64,000 nt of DNA from Haloterrigena alkaliphila (GCF_017352155.2 NZ_CP071462.1:1364001-1428000); one strand, 5' to 3'; positions 53,292 to 63,511 are shown, counted from the stretch's first letter. Numbers and translations are program-made. Notes: generated by a model not told the origin, from the sequence alone.

Positions 53292-53296
53292 TAAAC

Positions 53297-54622
53297 ATGA
53301 GCGACGACGCGAGCGACGGGACCAGTTCAGACCGTCCCGAGCGCGGTCTCGGGACGCGAAGCGTCCACGCCGGCCAGTCTCCCGATCCGGAGACGGGCGC
53401 GATGGCCCCGCCGATCTACCAGACCACCTCCTACGTGTTCGACGACGCCGACACCGCCGCCGATCGCTACGCCCTCGAGGACGACGGCTACATCTACTCT
53501 CGCATCGCCAACCCGACCGTCCGCACCCTCGAGAAGCGCCTCGCCTCGCTCGAGGGCGGCGCGGACGCGGTCGCGACCGCCAGCGGGATGGCCGCCCTCG
53601 ATTCCGCGACGCTGATCCTCGCCGAGGCGGGGGACAACGTGGTCTGTTCCACCGATACGTACGGGGGGACCACCGCCTACTTCTCGAAGACCGCTTCTCG
53701 ACGGAACATCGAGACGAAGTTCGTCCCCACCCTCGAGTACGACGCCTACGAGGAGGCAATCGACGAGGACACCGCGTTCGTCCACGTCGAGACGATCGGC
53801 AACCCCTCGCTCGTGACGCCCGATTTCGAGCGGATCGCCGGGGTCGCCCACGAGAACGGCGTGCCGCTCGTGGTGGACAACACCTTCGCGACGCCGGCGC
53901 TCTGTCGCCCGCTCGAGCACGGGGCCGACGTCGTCTGGGAGTCGACGACCAAGTGGCTCCACGGTTCGGGCACGACCGTCGGCGGCGTCCTCGTCGACGG
54001 CGGGTCGTTCCCGTGGGGCGAGCACGGCTACGACGAGATCGCGGGTCCGAACCACGCCTACCACGACGTCGACTTCTCGCGGGACTTTCCCGAGGCGCCC
54101 TTCGCCGCCACCGCGCGCTACCGCTCGCTGCGCAGTCTGGGCAACCAGCAGTCCCCGTTCGACGCGTGGCAGACCCTGCAGGGACTCGAGTCGATGCCCC
54201 TTCGCGTCGAGAAACACTGCGAGAACGCCGCCATCGTCGCGGAGTACCTCGTCGACCACGAGGACGTCGCCTGGGTCACCCATCCGGGCCTCGAGACCCA
54301 CCCGACCCACGACAACGCCACCCGCTATCTGTCGGACTTCGGGGGGATGGTCGCGTTCGGCCTCGAGGGCGGGTTCGAGGCGGGTAAGACCTTCTGCGAG
54401 AGCGTCGAGGTCGCCCAGTTCCTCGCGAACATCGGCGACGCGAAGACGCTGGTCATCCACCCCGCGAGCACCACCCACGGGCAGTTGACGCCCGAGGAAC
54501 GCGAGGAGGCCGGCGTCACCGACGACCTGATCCGAATGTCCGTCGGCATCGAGGATCCGGAAGATATTCTCGCCGACCTCGAGCAAGCGATCGACGCGGC
54601 GACGCGAGCGGCGAGCGACTGA
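53297..54622 (+). CDS. metY: O-acetylhomoserine sulfhydrylase / cystathionine gamma-synthase family
   Basis: 441 residues of the Cys/Met-metabolism PLP family. Blocks: [58 protein letters not shown], the aldimine lysine in [16 protein letters not shown], and a C-terminal [10 protein letters not shown]. It makes homocysteine from O-acetylhomoserine and sulfide, or cystathionine from cysteine. Its closeness to metX (31 bp upstream) favours O-acetylhomoserine as substrate; the choice between metY and metB remains uncertain. A palindromic sequence precedes the start. Confidence 0.92.
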   Translation: MSDDASDGTSSDRPERGLGTRSVHAGQSPDPETGAMAPPIYQTTSYVFDDADTAADRYALEDDGYIYSRIANPTVRTLEKRLASLEGGADAVATASGMAALDSATLILAEAGDNVVCSTDTYGGTTAYFSKTASRRNIETKFVPTLEYDAYEEAIDEDTAFVHVETIGNPSLVTPDFERIAGVAHENGVPLVVDNTFATPALCRPLEHGADVVWESTTKWLHGSGTTVGGVLVDGGSFPWGEHGYDEIAGPNHAYHDVDFSRDFPEAPFAATARYRSLRSLGNQQSPFDAWQTLQGLESMPLRVEKHCENAAIVAEYLVDHEDVAWVTHPGLETHPTHDNATRYLSDFGGMVAFGLEGGFEAGKTFCESVEVAQFLANIGDAKTLVIHPASTTHGQLTPEEREEAGVTDDLIRMSVGIEDPEDILADLEQAIDAATRAASD

Positions 54623-54653
54623 GCGCCACGATCACTGTATCCATCCCCACACT

Positions 54654-55859
54654 ATGACGACCAAAGACACGATCGATCTCGGCGAGTTCCAGTTCCTCTC
54701 GGGGGAGACGATTCCGCGCCTCGAGGTGGCCTACGAGACCTACGGCGAATTCACGGGCGACAACGCGGTCGTCGTCTGCCACGCGCTGACAGGCAGTTCC
54801 CACGTCGCCCGCCGACCCGACTCGGGCGGCGACACCGCGGGCCAGGCCCGCGCCTGGTGGGGCGACGTCGTCGGCCCCGGGAAGGCCGTCGACACCAGCG
54901 AGTACTACGTGGTCTGTGCGAACGCGCCCGGCTCCTGCTACGGCACGACGGGACCGTCCAGCGAGAATCCCGAGACGGGCGAGCCCTACGGCACCGACTT
55001 CCCGCCGGTCACGGTCGGCGACTGGACGCGCGCCCAGCGGCAGCTGCTGGACGAACTCGGCGTCGGCCGCATCCACGCCGTCGTCGGCGGCAGCGTCGGC
55101 GGGATGAACGTCCTCGACTGGCTCCGCCGTTATCCGGACGACGTCGAGCGGGCCGGGGCAGTCGCCACCGCCGCCCGGCTCGATCCGCAGTGTCTCGCGC
55201 TCGATACGGTCGCCCGGCGGGCGATCACCAGCGATCCGAACTGGAACGGCGGCCACTACTACGGCGGGCCGGAACCGACGGACGGCCTCGCACGCGCCCG
55301 GCAGATCGGTCACATCATGTACCTCTCGAAGGCCTCCATGTCGCGGAAATTCGGCCGCCGCTCGGCCGGTCGGGAGGCCGTCCGCGAGGAGCCCCCGGAT
55401 CCCGCGGCCGCCTTCTTCCCGTATCGGGAGGTCGAGTCCTATCTGGACTACCAGGCCGACAAGTTCACCGACCGCTTCGACGCGAACAGCTACCTCTACA
55501 TGACCCGCGCGATGGACGACTTCGACCTCTCGGCGGGCTACGAGTCCGACGCGGACGCGCTGGCGGCCTTCGAGGGCGAACTCCTCGTCCTCTCCTTTAC
55601 CGGCGACTGGCACTTCACCGTCGAACAGGCCGAGGCGCTCGCCGAAGCCTGCCGCGAGGGCGGCGTCGACGTCGCCCACCACGTCGTCGAGTCGGACCAC
55701 GGCCACGACGCCTTCCTCGTCGAACCCGAGAATGTCGGTCCGCCGCTGTCGGACCTGCTCGAGGCCGGACTCGCCGGTCGAGCGATCACCGATACGGGGT
55801 CGGAAGCCGTCGAGACGGAATCGTTCGCCCCGGTCCACACGAGCCTCTTTTCCGAGTGA
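54654..55859 (+). CDS. metX: Homoserine O-acetyltransferase
   Basis: 401 residues, alpha/beta-hydrolase fold. Blocks: the N-terminal [53 protein letters not shown], nucleophile Ser in [15 protein letters not shown], Asp in [11 protein letters not shown] and His in [11 protein letters not shown]. It acetylates homoserine with acetyl-CoA, giving the substrate for the upstream metY product. The two genes are 31 bp apart and should form one operon. Complete triad, normal length. Confidence 0.95.
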   Translation: MTTKDTIDLGEFQFLSGETIPRLEVAYETYGEFTGDNAVVVCHALTGSSHVARRPDSGGDTAGQARAWWGDVVGPGKAVDTSEYYVVCANAPGSCYGTTGPSSENPETGEPYGTDFPPVTVGDWTRAQRQLLDELGVGRIHAVVGGSVGGMNVLDWLRRYPDDVERAGAVATAARLDPQCLALDTVARRAITSDPNWNGGHYYGGPEPTDGLARARQIGHIMYLSKASMSRKFGRRSAGREAVREEPPDPAAAFFPYREVESYLDYQADKFTDRFDANSYLYMTRAMDDFDLSAGYESDADALAAFEGELLVLSFTGDWHFTVEQAEALAEACREGGVDVAHHVVESDHGHDAFLVEPENVGPPLSDLLEAGLAGRAITDTGSEAVETESFAPVHTSLFSE

Positions 55860-55976
55860 TATTTCCCCGTCGGCGAAGGCGGAAATTACTGCATATTCGC
55901 GCTCAAAAGGGTAAATTCGCACGAGACGGGCGACTAGTTCGCAACATATAATATCACTCTGTTTGATTTATCATCG

Positions 55977-56768
55977 ATGGCAGACGATAGTCAACTCGAG
56001 TACGACGACGAGCGACAGGTCGAGGAGCAACCCGCACAGCGGCCGGCGGCCGGGCAGGGAACCGCCAGCGAACTGCCGATCAAGGAGGGGGCAGTGTTCG
56101 GGGCGATCGCGGTGATCGCCACGTACCTCGCGCACCTGTTCCTGACGGCGGTATCGACGGCACAGTCGAGTCCGGAGGCCGCGACCATCGGTGAGGATCT
56201 GGTCGTGACGGAGATGGTCGCCTCCTGGAAAGCCGCCGGCTGGAGTTACCTCAGCGCGTTCGGGACCGGGTTCGAGGTCGACGGCGAAGCGGCAACGCTC
56301 GGCGACGCGCCGAATCAGGCCGCCGCGTTCGCGGGCGGACCGTTCTTCCTCTCAGAGTTGCTCCTCTTCCTCGCGACGGTCGGTGGCATCGTCGCGGCCG
56401 GCTACGCGGTCGCCCGATACACCGACGCCGACGACGCCGCCGACGCTGCGAAGGCCGGCGCGACCGTCGCCGTTCCGTACCTCGCGTTCGCCGCGCTCGT
56501 CGCGCTCGTGATGACGCACTCGTTCTCGGAAGTGCCCACCGTCATCGAACTCGTCGAGGGTGAGGGGTCCGGCGTCCTCGGGCTCAGCGCCGGCGAGTTC
56601 CTCAACGACGCGGGCGATCAGGTCACCTCCAACGTCGAGTTCGCTCCCTCGACCAGCGACGCGATCCTCTACGCGGGGCTCGTCGTCCCCGTGGTCCTCG
56701 GTGCGCTGGGTGGGGTGCTCACCAAGCGTCGCGAGGCCCTCGAGACCGTGATGGCGAAGGTGCAGTAA
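55977..56768 (+). CDS. Haloarchaeal membrane protein (DUF7978-like)
   Basis: 263 residues. Acidic N-terminal tail, then about five hydrophobic stretches (VFGAIAVIATYLAHLFLTAV; FLSELLLFLATVGGIVAAGYAVARY; ATVAVPYLAFAALVALVM; AILYAGLVVPVVLGALGGVL). It is similar in overall plan to the protein at 58370-59071. Function unknown. A T6 terminator lies at 56818. Confidence 0.8.
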   Translation: MADDSQLEYDDERQVEEQPAQRPAAGQGTASELPIKEGAVFGAIAVIATYLAHLFLTAVSTAQSSPEAATIGEDLVVTEMVASWKAAGWSYLSAFGTGFEVDGEAATLGDAPNQAAAFAGGPFFLSELLLFLATVGGIVAAGYAVARYTDADDAADAAKAGATVAVPYLAFAALVALVMTHSFSEVPTVIELVEGEGSGVLGLSAGEFLNDAGDQVTSNVEFAPSTSDAILYAGLVVPVVLGALGGVLTKRREALETVMAKVQ

Positions 56769-56817
56769 CGCGACGCGGCAGCTACCTACCCTGCTGATCC
56801 GGGGTCAGGAGGAATCG

Positions 56818-56823
56818 TTTTTT
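56818..56823 (+). terminator. Poly-T terminator
   Basis: A six-T run about 50 bp after the stop of the membrane protein gene, preceded by GC-rich sequence. Confidence 0.45.
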
Positions 56824-56968
56824 CGCGCGACGCCATCGTACTCGAGAGCGCCTGCACTCGCCGAACCGCCGCCCCGGACCGTCGTCGATCGGCGGTCGAT
56901 CGACTCGAGCGTCGATGACGAAGCGCCGCGAAATAAGGAGCGAACGCGCTGAGACGCGCGTTCCGCAC

Positions 56969-57355
56969 TCAGTACTGCTGTTCGTGAGCGTCCGCGCCGT
57001 CGAAGGAGACGAACTGTTCGCTGCCGGTCGAGGAGCGGTAGTTGGTGAGCCAGCGACGCAGGTCGTGGACGAACAGGGCGGGACTCTCGACGCGGAGGAG
57101 TCGTCCCGAGACGCTCATGCCGGTCGGCGATCGGAGCATGGCGATCAGCGACCACATCGTGCCGGCGGCCAGCGAGCCGAGCGCCGAGAAAGTCATTCCG
57201 AGCGTGAAGAAGGTCGCAGCGTAGACGAAACCGATCCCCATCGACGGGAGACTGGTGCCGAGGGGGACGCGGGAACTGGCGTCGCGGAGGGTCGGCGCCA
57301 GAAAGACGATCGAGAGGCCGCTTCCGAGCATGAAGATCAGGTCTTGCCACATCAT
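56969..57355 (-). CDS. Small membrane protein, MMWQD family (paralogue of 31731-32093)
   Basis: 128 residues from the first of two adjacent ATGs (57355), matching the start of the paralogue at 31731. Three hydrophobic segments (LIFMLGSGLSIVFLAPTLRD; GIGFVYAATFFTLGMTFSALG; TMWSLIAMLRSP). Ends with a polar C-terminal part, RSSTGSEQFVSFDGAD, different from that of the paralogue. A 10-bp inverted repeat CGTTCACGGC/GCCGTGAACG (57419-57428/57459-57468) lies upstream. Function unknown. Confidence 0.82.
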   Translation of the reverse strand: MMWQDLIFMLGSGLSIVFLAPTLRDASSRVPLGTSLPSMGIGFVYAATFFTLGMTFSALGSLAAGTMWSLIAMLRSPTGMSVSGRLLRVESPALFVHDLRRWLTNYRSSTGSEQFVSFDGADAHEQQY

Positions 57356-57572
57356 ACAACTTCTTACTCGGCCATGAGTTAAAACCTTCTCGATCTCGTA
57401 ATTCGCCATTGAACCGGACGTTCACGGCTGTAAACGCGTTCTCGAGAACCGACGATACGCCGTGAACGACCGTGATGAATTCGGCCGGCTCGAGCGCGCT
57501 ACTCGATGGTACGATCGAGTAATGGCGAACGGTCGCTCGAGAATTCGTCGGTGACCGGACGGAAAGGCGTCG

Positions 57573-58223
57573 TTACCGACCGCTCTCGGGAAGCACGCCC
57601 TCCTCGAGCAGCACCTCGCGGGCTTCGGCCATCGAGGTCACGACGACCTCGCAGTGGGGTTCGACGGCCGGTTTCGGCTCGAACCCGATCGAGAGGCCGG
57701 CGACCTCCAGCATCGGGAGGTCGTTCGCGCCGTCGCCGACCGCGACGGTGTCCGCGAGGTCGACGCCCACCTCGTCGGCGAGGTCCTCGAGCGCGTCGTC
57801 CTTGGTGCCCTCGATGAGCGGTCCCTCGACGGCGCCGGTGAGTTCTCCACCGCGCACGGGCAACCGGTTCGAGACGATGTGGTCGACGGAGACGTCCTCG
57901 CGCTCGAGGGCGGCCGCGACGCCGCGTTCGAAGCCGCCGGTGAGGATGGCGGTCGTGATGCCGGCGTCGTTCAACTCGGCGATGAGGTCGGCCGCCCCCT
58001 CGCGGAGTTCGACCTCGTCGAAGGCGGCCGTAGCGTCGTCTTCCGGGAGCCCCTCGAGCAGGGCCGCGCGCTTGCGGAGGCTCTCGGCGTAGTCGATTTC
58101 GTCGTTCATCGAGCGCTCGGTGATCTCGGCCATCTCGTCGGCGACCCCGCGGCGGTCGCCCAGCAACACGGTCATCTCGGAGTCGGAAAGCGTCCCGTCG
58201 AAGTCGAAAGCGACGACTGTCAT
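57573..58223 (-). CDS. serB: Phosphoserine phosphatase
   Basis: 216 residues, HAD superfamily. Motif I is FDFDGTLSDSE, motif II TAILTGG, and motif IV AVGDGANDLPM, with the C1 cap between. It dephosphorylates O-phosphoserine, the last step of serine synthesis. It shares the region with serA at 61229, so two of the three serine genes lie within 4 kb; a serC-like gene is not seen. The sequence looks intact. Confidence 0.93.
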   Translation of the reverse strand: MTVVAFDFDGTLSDSEMTVLLGDRRGVADEMAEITERSMNDEIDYAESLRKRAALLEGLPEDDATAAFDEVELREGAADLIAELNDAGITTAILTGGFERGVAAALEREDVSVDHIVSNRLPVRGGELTGAVEGPLIEGTKDDALEDLADEVGVDLADTVAVGDGANDLPMLEVAGLSIGFEPKPAVEPHCEVVVTSMAEAREVLLEEGVLPESGR

Positions 58224-58369
58224 CGCTCGGCGATTGTGCGGCCCCGGATAAACCAGTTCAGGTTTCGCGTCGGACGGGTCGCGCAGGTCCCCGTCGCCCG
58301 GACCGACCGGTTGGTTCCGAACCCGGACTGACCGAAACGTATTCCCGGTTCGCGTTCACCGTCGGATAC

Positions 58370-59071
58370 ATGTCTTCGGACCGACGTTTCGAGTACGAGA
58401 AGGGGCCTCGACTCGAGGAGGTGAACTCGAGCGGCGAGAGCGAGAGCGACGACGGGGCTGACGGCGGTGCGGACGAACGAGCCCGATCGGTCGGTCCGAT
58501 TCCGGCCGTCCTCGCCGGGTTCGGTGCGGGCGCGACGGCGTTCGCGACCGTGTTGGCGGTACTCTATCAACTGGTCGCGTCGATGGACGCGGCGGGGTAC
58601 TTCAGCAGCGGGGAAGCGGAACCGGGTCGGTGGGTGATGACGAGACTGATCGGCCTGGCGAACCACGGCGCGACGCTCGAAGTGGGCGGCGACCCCATCG
58701 AATCCGGAATCTCTATCAGACTCACGTCGCGTCTCGTCTCTCACGTCACGGCGCTGATTCCGGCCGCCGTTCTGCTCGCCGCGGGCTACCTCCTCGTGCG
58801 TCACGTCCGCCTCGAGACTCGTCGGGAGATCGGGCTCGCCGTCGGTTCGCTCGTCGCGAGCTACGTCGCCCTGGCCCTCGTCGTCGCGGGGACCACCGAG
58901 TGGACGCCCGAGGGCGACGACGTGGAGACGCTCGCCGTCGCGACCGACGTCGGGACGGCGGTGTCGATCACCAGGACCGCGCTCGTGTTCGTCGGCATCG
59001 GGGCCGCCATCGCCGCTCTGCCGCGTATCCTCGAGGCGGCGCCGCTCGACCTGGCCAGCGACGCCGACTGA
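58370..59071 (+). CDS. Haloarchaeal membrane protein
   Basis: 233 residues. An acidic, Ser/Gly-rich N-terminal tail of about 45, then four or five membrane spans (IPAVLAGFGAGATAFATVLAVLYQL; HVTALIPAAVLLAAGYLLV; LAVGSLVASYVALALVVAG; TALVFVGIGAAIAAL). Its plan resembles the protein at 55977-56768, perhaps a distant relative. It begins divergently from serB. Function unknown. Confidence 0.78.
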   Translation: MSSDRRFEYEKGPRLEEVNSSGESESDDGADGGADERARSVGPIPAVLAGFGAGATAFATVLAVLYQLVASMDAAGYFSSGEAEPGRWVMTRLIGLANHGATLEVGGDPIESGISIRLTSRLVSHVTALIPAAVLLAAGYLLVRHVRLETRREIGLAVGSLVASYVALALVVAGTTEWTPEGDDVETLAVATDVGTAVSITRTALVFVGIGAAIAALPRILEAAPLDLASDAD

Positions 59072-59188
59072 CCTCGTCGACCCGCCGCGCCGGGAGCCGG
59101 GGAATCGAACCGCCTTCGTAACGTTGACCAGCCGTCTCCTCCCAGATTCGTCGATGAGCGATCGGACGCGCCCGGGTGAGGCGACTCG

Positions 59189-60091
59189 ATGACGGCCTCG
59201 AGCACGGGCCTCGAGGTCCTCGCGCTCGCCCTCCTGCCGGCGATCCTCTGGGGGTTCACGCCGATTTTCGACAAGCGGGGCATGGCCGCCGGCGGCGGCT
59301 CCGTGCAGGCGTCGCTGGTGGTGGTGGTCGTCGACTCCTCGCTGTACTGGCTCGCCATCGCCGTGCTCTACGGCCGCGCGGCGTTCTCGGGATTGACTCT
59401 CGAGACCGTCGCGGTGTTCGCCGTCGCGGGGATCGTCGGCACGGCGCTGGGGCGGATCACGATCTTCGTCGGCGTCGACAAGGTGGGAGCGAGCCTCAAC
59501 AGCGCGATTCTCAGCACCCGACCGCTGTTCGCGACCCTGATCGCGCTCGTCTGGCTCGGCGAACCGCTGGGGCCGGTGACCGGCGTCGGCATCGTCGTTC
59601 TCGTGGCCGGCCTCGCCCTGTTGACCGTTTCGAGGGGCGGCGACCTGAGCGGCTGGGAGCCCCGGGAGCTGTGGTGGCCGATCGCCGCCGCCGCGACCTT
59701 CGCCGTCGCGAACGTCACGCGTCGGTACGGCATGCTCGAGACGCCGCTCTCCGCGCTCGAGGCGGTGGCGCTCAACGAGACCGCGGGACTGGTCGCGCTG
59801 GTCGCCTACGTCGTCGCGACCGGCGGCCGCGACGTGTTCGAGCGACCGCGGGCCTCCTACCGGTACTTCGCCGGCAGCGGCCTCCTGACCACGGTCGCGA
59901 TGCTCTCGTTGATGGCCGCGCTCGGTCTCGAGGGCGGTCGGATCGCCCTCGTCGACCCGCTGGTGGCGACCGCGCCGTTCTTCACCCTCCTCTTCGCCGC
60001 CGTCCTCCTGCGGGACGTCGAGCGGGTGACGAAGGGCGTCGTCGCGGGCGCGGCGCTGATCGTCGTCGGAGCGGTGCTGATCACCGTCTGA
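59189..60091 (+). CDS. EamA/DMT-family transporter
   Basis: 300 residues with ten predicted spans in two EamA repeats: LPAILWGFTPIFDKRGMAAG in the first, and AAATFAVANVTRRYGML with DPLVATAPFFTLLFAAVLL in the second. Members move metabolites such as amino acids. The position between serB and serA is suggestive of serine-family amino acids but not proof. Normal length and intact. Confidence 0.9.
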   Translation: MTASSTGLEVLALALLPAILWGFTPIFDKRGMAAGGGSVQASLVVVVVDSSLYWLAIAVLYGRAAFSGLTLETVAVFAVAGIVGTALGRITIFVGVDKVGASLNSAILSTRPLFATLIALVWLGEPLGPVTGVGIVVLVAGLALLTVSRGGDLSGWEPRELWWPIAAAATFAVANVTRRYGMLETPLSALEAVALNETAGLVALVAYVVATGGRDVFERPRASYRYFAGSGLLTTVAMLSLMAALGLEGGRIALVDPLVATAPFFTLLFAAVLLRDVERVTKGVVAGAALIVVGAVLITV

Positions 60092-60152
60092 GCGCCGATC
60101 GAGTTCCTGATGAGTAGGTTTAAGGGTAATTCATCGTAACGTGAACGGGACG

Positions 60153-60248
60153 ATGTGGGGACGATCGCTCGTGGTGCTCGCCGGGGGACTGCTTCTCGTC
60201 GTCGCGGCCTCGATGGCGGCTCGAGGCGCAGCCGAACGCCGGGGTTAG
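60153..60248 (+). CDS. 31-residue membrane miniprotein
   Basis: MWGRSLVVLAGGLLLVVAAS then MAARGAAERRG: one hydrophobic helix and a basic tail. A TATA-like TTTAAGG lies about 30 bp upstream, so it is probably expressed. Its stop overlaps the end of the convergent MOSC gene by 4 bp. No known function. Confidence 0.55.
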   Translation: MWGRSLVVLAGGLLLVVAASMAARGAAERRG

Positions 60249-61027
60249 TCGACGACGTCGACCGGGTCTCCGACGCGAAGCGTCGCCCCGCGGTCCGATT
60301 CCGGCACTCGAGCGATGAGCATCACCGTGTAGTAGTGGTCGAACGCCTCCTCGTCGACCCAGTCCGGAAACGTCTCTCGGCGCTTCTCGATAAATCGCTG
60401 CCGGAACTCGGGGATCGGCTCGCCCGTCTCGGGGTCGCGCTGGGGAACGACGCAGCGACCGCAGGGGGTGACGCCCTCGAAGCGGACGCCGCCGACCTCG
60501 AACGTCGGTGCGTCCGCGCCGACGAATCGGTCCACCCAGAACGGCTCGACGCCGCCGATCTCGACGTTCGCCCGCAGGCGCCGACGGGCGCCGTCGACGG
60601 TCATGCCCTCGTCGTCGAACCAGTCCGCGACCGTCTCGAGCGTCGCGGTGCTGATCACCGACGGCCCCATCTCGCGGCGATCAACGTATCCGAGTTCCCG
60701 GTCGCGCTCGAGCGTCAGGTCCGCGTCGAAGAAGTCGCCGAACCAGCCCTCGGCGCGGCCGCGATCCGCCTCGGTCTCGAGGTCGAAGCGAACGACCTCG
60801 CCGTCCGGTGCCGTGATCTCGAGTTCGCCGGTTTCCGGGTCGAAATCGGTCCGCAGGTCGTGAACGCGGTCGGTTCGATTCCCGTTGAGCACTTCTCCCT
60901 CGTCGTCAAACAGGGCGAACTCCCGGTCGCGCGCGAGGGTGCCGCCCTCGAGGACGGCGGCCGCCTCGCGGTCGATGCCGTCGAGTCCCTTGACTGGGTA
61001 GACCCTGAGTCGCTCGAGTCCTGCCAT
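60245..61027 (-). CDS. MOSC domain-containing protein (mARC-like)
   Basis: 260 residues. An N-terminal MOSC beta-barrel (LRVYPVKGLDGIDREAAAVLEGG), followed by a MOSC domain with VTPCGRCVVPQRDPETGEP. The Cys pair in PCGRC includes the likely molybdenum ligand seen in mARC/YcbX-type enzymes. Expected role: molybdenum-cofactor-dependent reduction of N-hydroxylated or sulfoxide compounds. Intact. It diverges from serA at 61229. Confidence 0.88.
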   Translation of the reverse strand: MAGLERLRVYPVKGLDGIDREAAAVLEGGTLARDREFALFDDEGEVLNGNRTDRVHDLRTDFDPETGELEITAPDGEVVRFDLETEADRGRAEGWFGDFFDADLTLERDRELGYVDRREMGPSVISTATLETVADWFDDEGMTVDGARRRLRANVEIGGVEPFWVDRFVGADAPTFEVGGVRFEGVTPCGRCVVPQRDPETGEPIPEFRQRFIEKRRETFPDWVDEEAFDHYYTVMLIARVPESDRGATLRVGDPVDVVD

Positions 61028-61228
61028 TGGTGAACTGTGCCTCGAGGGTCACATATAGGTGTTCGTTCGAACGTCATCGGCGACGAGCGCCCGACGGGCG
61101 CTCGCGATTCGCGGGAAATCGCGTGGCCGACCGCCGTCCGAACGCGGCGATCACGGCCACTGTGGACAATTTTTGCCAGCCCCGTCGACAACGGAAGCGT
61201 TTACCCGATGCGCCCGATTGTCTCGCGC

Positions 61229-62815
61229 ATGAACGTACTGGTCACGGACCCGATCGCCGACGCGGGTCTGGACGTGCTCCGAGACGCCGGCCACGACGTC
61301 GAGACAGGCTACGACCTCGAGGGGGAGGCCCTCCTCGAGGCGGTATCGGACGCCCACGGGCTGATCGTCCGCTCCGGGACGGAGGTCACGGCCGAGGTGC
61401 TCGAGGCCGCCGAGGAACTGGTTATCGTCGGCCGCGCCGGTATCGGCGTCGACAACATCGACATCGAGGCCGCCACCGACGAGGGCGTCATCGTCGCTAA
61501 CGCTCCAGAGGGCAACGTCCGCGCGGCGGCCGAACACACCGTCGCGATGACCTTCGCGGCCGCCCGCTCGATCCCGCAGGCACACATCCGCCTGAAGAAC
61601 GGCGAGTGGGCCAAGAGTGACTACCTCGGCGCCGAACTCGACGGCAAGACGCTGGGCGTCATCGGCCTCGGACGGGTCGGCCAGGAGGTCGCCAAGAAAC
61701 TCGACTCGCTGGGGATGGACATCGTCGCCTTCGACCCCTACATCTCCGAGGAGCGCGCCGAGCGCATCGGCGCCGAACTCGTCGAGTTCGAACCCTGCCT
61801 CGAGCGCGCGGACTTCCTGACGATCCACACGCCGCTGACCCCCGAGACCGAGGGGATGATCGGCGCCGAGGAACTCGACCTCCTCGAGGGCGGCTACCTC
61901 GTCAACGTCGGCCGCGGCGGCATCGTCCAGGAGGACGCGCTCGCGGCGAAAGTCGAGGACGGCACCCTCGCCGGCGCCGCGCTGGACGTCTTCGCCGAGG
62001 AACCGCTGTCGCCGGACTCGCCGCTGCTCGAGCACGACGACATCATCGTCACGCCCCATCTGGGCGCCTCGACGGAGGCCGCACAGGAGAACGTCGCCAC
62101 CTCGACGGCCAGTCAGGTCAGCGCCGCGCTCGCCGGGGAACCGGTCGCGAACGCCCTGAACGCGCCGTCGATCGACGAGAGCGCGTTCCCGCGCCTCGAG
62201 CCCTACATCGACATCGCCGAGACCGCCGGCAAGATCGCGGCCCAGCTGCTCGAGGGTCGCATCGAGGACGTCGAGGTCGTCTACGAGGGCGACATCGCCG
62301 ACGAGGACGTCGAGTTCGTCACCGCCAGCGCCCTGAAGGGCGTCTTCGAACCCCTCGAGTGGCAGGTCAACGCCGTCAACGCGCCCCAGATCGCCGAGGA
62401 CCGTGGCGTCGACGTCACGGAGTCCAAGACTCGACAGGCCGAGGACTTCCAGAGCCTGATCTCCGTGACCGTCAGCAACGACGACGACGAGGTCTCCGTC
62501 GACGGCACCCTCTTCGCCGGCGACGACCCGCGGATCGTCCGCGTCGACGGCTACCGCGTCGACGCCATCCCCCACGGCAAGATGGTCGTCACGCGCAACA
62601 CCGACGAACCCGGCGTCATCGGCCTCATCGGGAGCGTCATGGGCCAGCACGGCGTCAACATCGCCGGCATGTTCAACGCCCGCGAGACCATCGGCGGCGA
62701 GGCCCTGACCGTCTACAACGTCGACAGCGAGATTCCCGACGCCGCCCGCGAGGAACTCGAGGCCGACGAGCGCATCATCGGCCTCAACTACATCACGCTG
62801 AACGGCCAGGCCTGA
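61229..62815 (+). CDS. serA: D-3-phosphoglycerate dehydrogenase
   Basis: 528 residues, the long form. NAD-binding motif GVIGLGRVGQEVAKKL, the catalytic TIHTPLTPETEGM with NVGRGGIVQEDAL and the His of PHLGASTEAAQENV. After the substrate domain come an intervening domain and a C-terminal ACT domain (GVIGLIGSVMGQHGVNIAGM) for serine feedback. It oxidises 3-phosphoglycerate, the first step of serine synthesis. ATG 61229 gives the normal start VLVTDPIADAG. Pairs with serB nearby. Confidence 0.95.
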   Translation: MNVLVTDPIADAGLDVLRDAGHDVETGYDLEGEALLEAVSDAHGLIVRSGTEVTAEVLEAAEELVIVGRAGIGVDNIDIEAATDEGVIVANAPEGNVRAAAEHTVAMTFAAARSIPQAHIRLKNGEWAKSDYLGAELDGKTLGVIGLGRVGQEVAKKLDSLGMDIVAFDPYISEERAERIGAELVEFEPCLERADFLTIHTPLTPETEGMIGAEELDLLEGGYLVNVGRGGIVQEDALAAKVEDGTLAGAALDVFAEEPLSPDSPLLEHDDIIVTPHLGASTEAAQENVATSTASQVSAALAGEPVANALNAPSIDESAFPRLEPYIDIAETAGKIAAQLLEGRIEDVEVVYEGDIADEDVEFVTASALKGVFEPLEWQVNAVNAPQIAEDRGVDVTESKTRQAEDFQSLISVTVSNDDDEVSVDGTLFAGDDPRIVRVDGYRVDAIPHGKMVVTRNTDEPGVIGLIGSVMGQHGVNIAGMFNARETIGGEALTVYNVDSEIPDAAREELEADERIIGLNYITLNGQA

Positions 62816-62849
62816 TCGGGTCGTTCGGCCACGTACGGTGTCGACCCCT

Positions 62850-62981
62850 TCACGGTCGTCTCGAGTCCGGTCTCGAGGGAAGCGTCTGCAGGCAGTTTCG
62901 GCAGTACGTGTAGAAGTGGTCGTTTTTCGTGTCGCACACTCGGCAGGTGACTGGCTTGTCGGTTCGGCTCCGAGAACTCAT
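62850..62981 (-). CDS. 43-residue zinc-finger protein
   Basis: [20 protein letters not shown] and [16 protein letters not shown] in sequence: two CxxC pairs spaced by about 10 residues, a minimal treble-clef or zinc ribbon. Haloarchaea carry many such one-domain zinc proteins (micro-proteins). ATG 62981 was chosen; longer frames upstream are not conserved in character. The gene is convergent with serA. Confidence 0.75.
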   Translation of the reverse strand: MSSRSRTDKPVTCRVCDTKNDHFYTYCRNCLQTLPSRPDSRRP

Positions 62982-63133
62982 CACCGACGGCTCCGGCCTC
63001 GAGGCGGATAGCCGCCGCGCTGACGTTTGCAAGGCCGGGATCGCCGTCTCGCCGACCGGCGGACACTGGGCCGGCTTCCCGACGTCGACGCCGCGGCAAA
63101 AGACATATCGGCGTCCCAACCAACCCGCTAGCC

Positions 63134-63505
63134 ATGGACGACGACGTTGCGGTCGACTTCGGCGAGGACGGCCTCGTCCCCGGCGTGGCACAGGACGCGG
63201 AGACCGGCGAGGTGCTCATGCTCGCGTACGTCTCCCCGGAGGCCCTCGAGCGCACGCGCGAAACGGGGGTGGCCCACTACTACTCCCGGAGCCGCGAGGA
63301 ACTCTGGCAGAAGGGCCAGAGCAGCGGCCACGTCCAGGACGTCGAGGAGGTCCGAGTCGACTGCGACGCGGACACGCTGCTCTATCTGGTCGATCAGGAG
63401 GGCGGCGCCTGTCACACCGGCCATCGGTCGTGTTTTTACCGGACGATCGAGGGGGAGAACGTCGGCGAACGGGTGTTCGATCCCGACGCAGTATACGACG
63501 ACTGA
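63134..63505 (+). CDS. hisI: Phosphoribosyl-AMP cyclohydrolase
   Basis: 123 residues. Family motifs: [68 protein letters not shown], with the Asp and Cys metal ligands (DCDAD; C near 96 and 103). Third enzyme of histidine synthesis, opening the purine ring of PR-AMP. Stand-alone form, not fused to HisE. Followed 6 bp later by the coiled-coil gene, so these may be one transcript. Confidence 0.94.
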   Translation: MDDDVAVDFGEDGLVPGVAQDAETGEVLMLAYVSPEALERTRETGVAHYYSRSREELWQKGQSSGHVQDVEEVRVDCDADTLLYLVDQEGGACHTGHRSCFYRTIEGENVGERVFDPDAVYDD

Positions 63506-63511
63506 CAGCCC

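Larger units (their letters stand above)
52972..53296. other. Intergenic: R1 copy D and metY promoter
   Basis: 325 bp between divergent genes. It holds GC-rich hairpins near 53080-53130 (GCGCGGGCTTTGCCCGCGC), repeat R1 copy D (53149-53216), and then the presumed metY promoter with the palindrome GTATGCATAC. No coding frame is supported. Confidence 0.6.
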
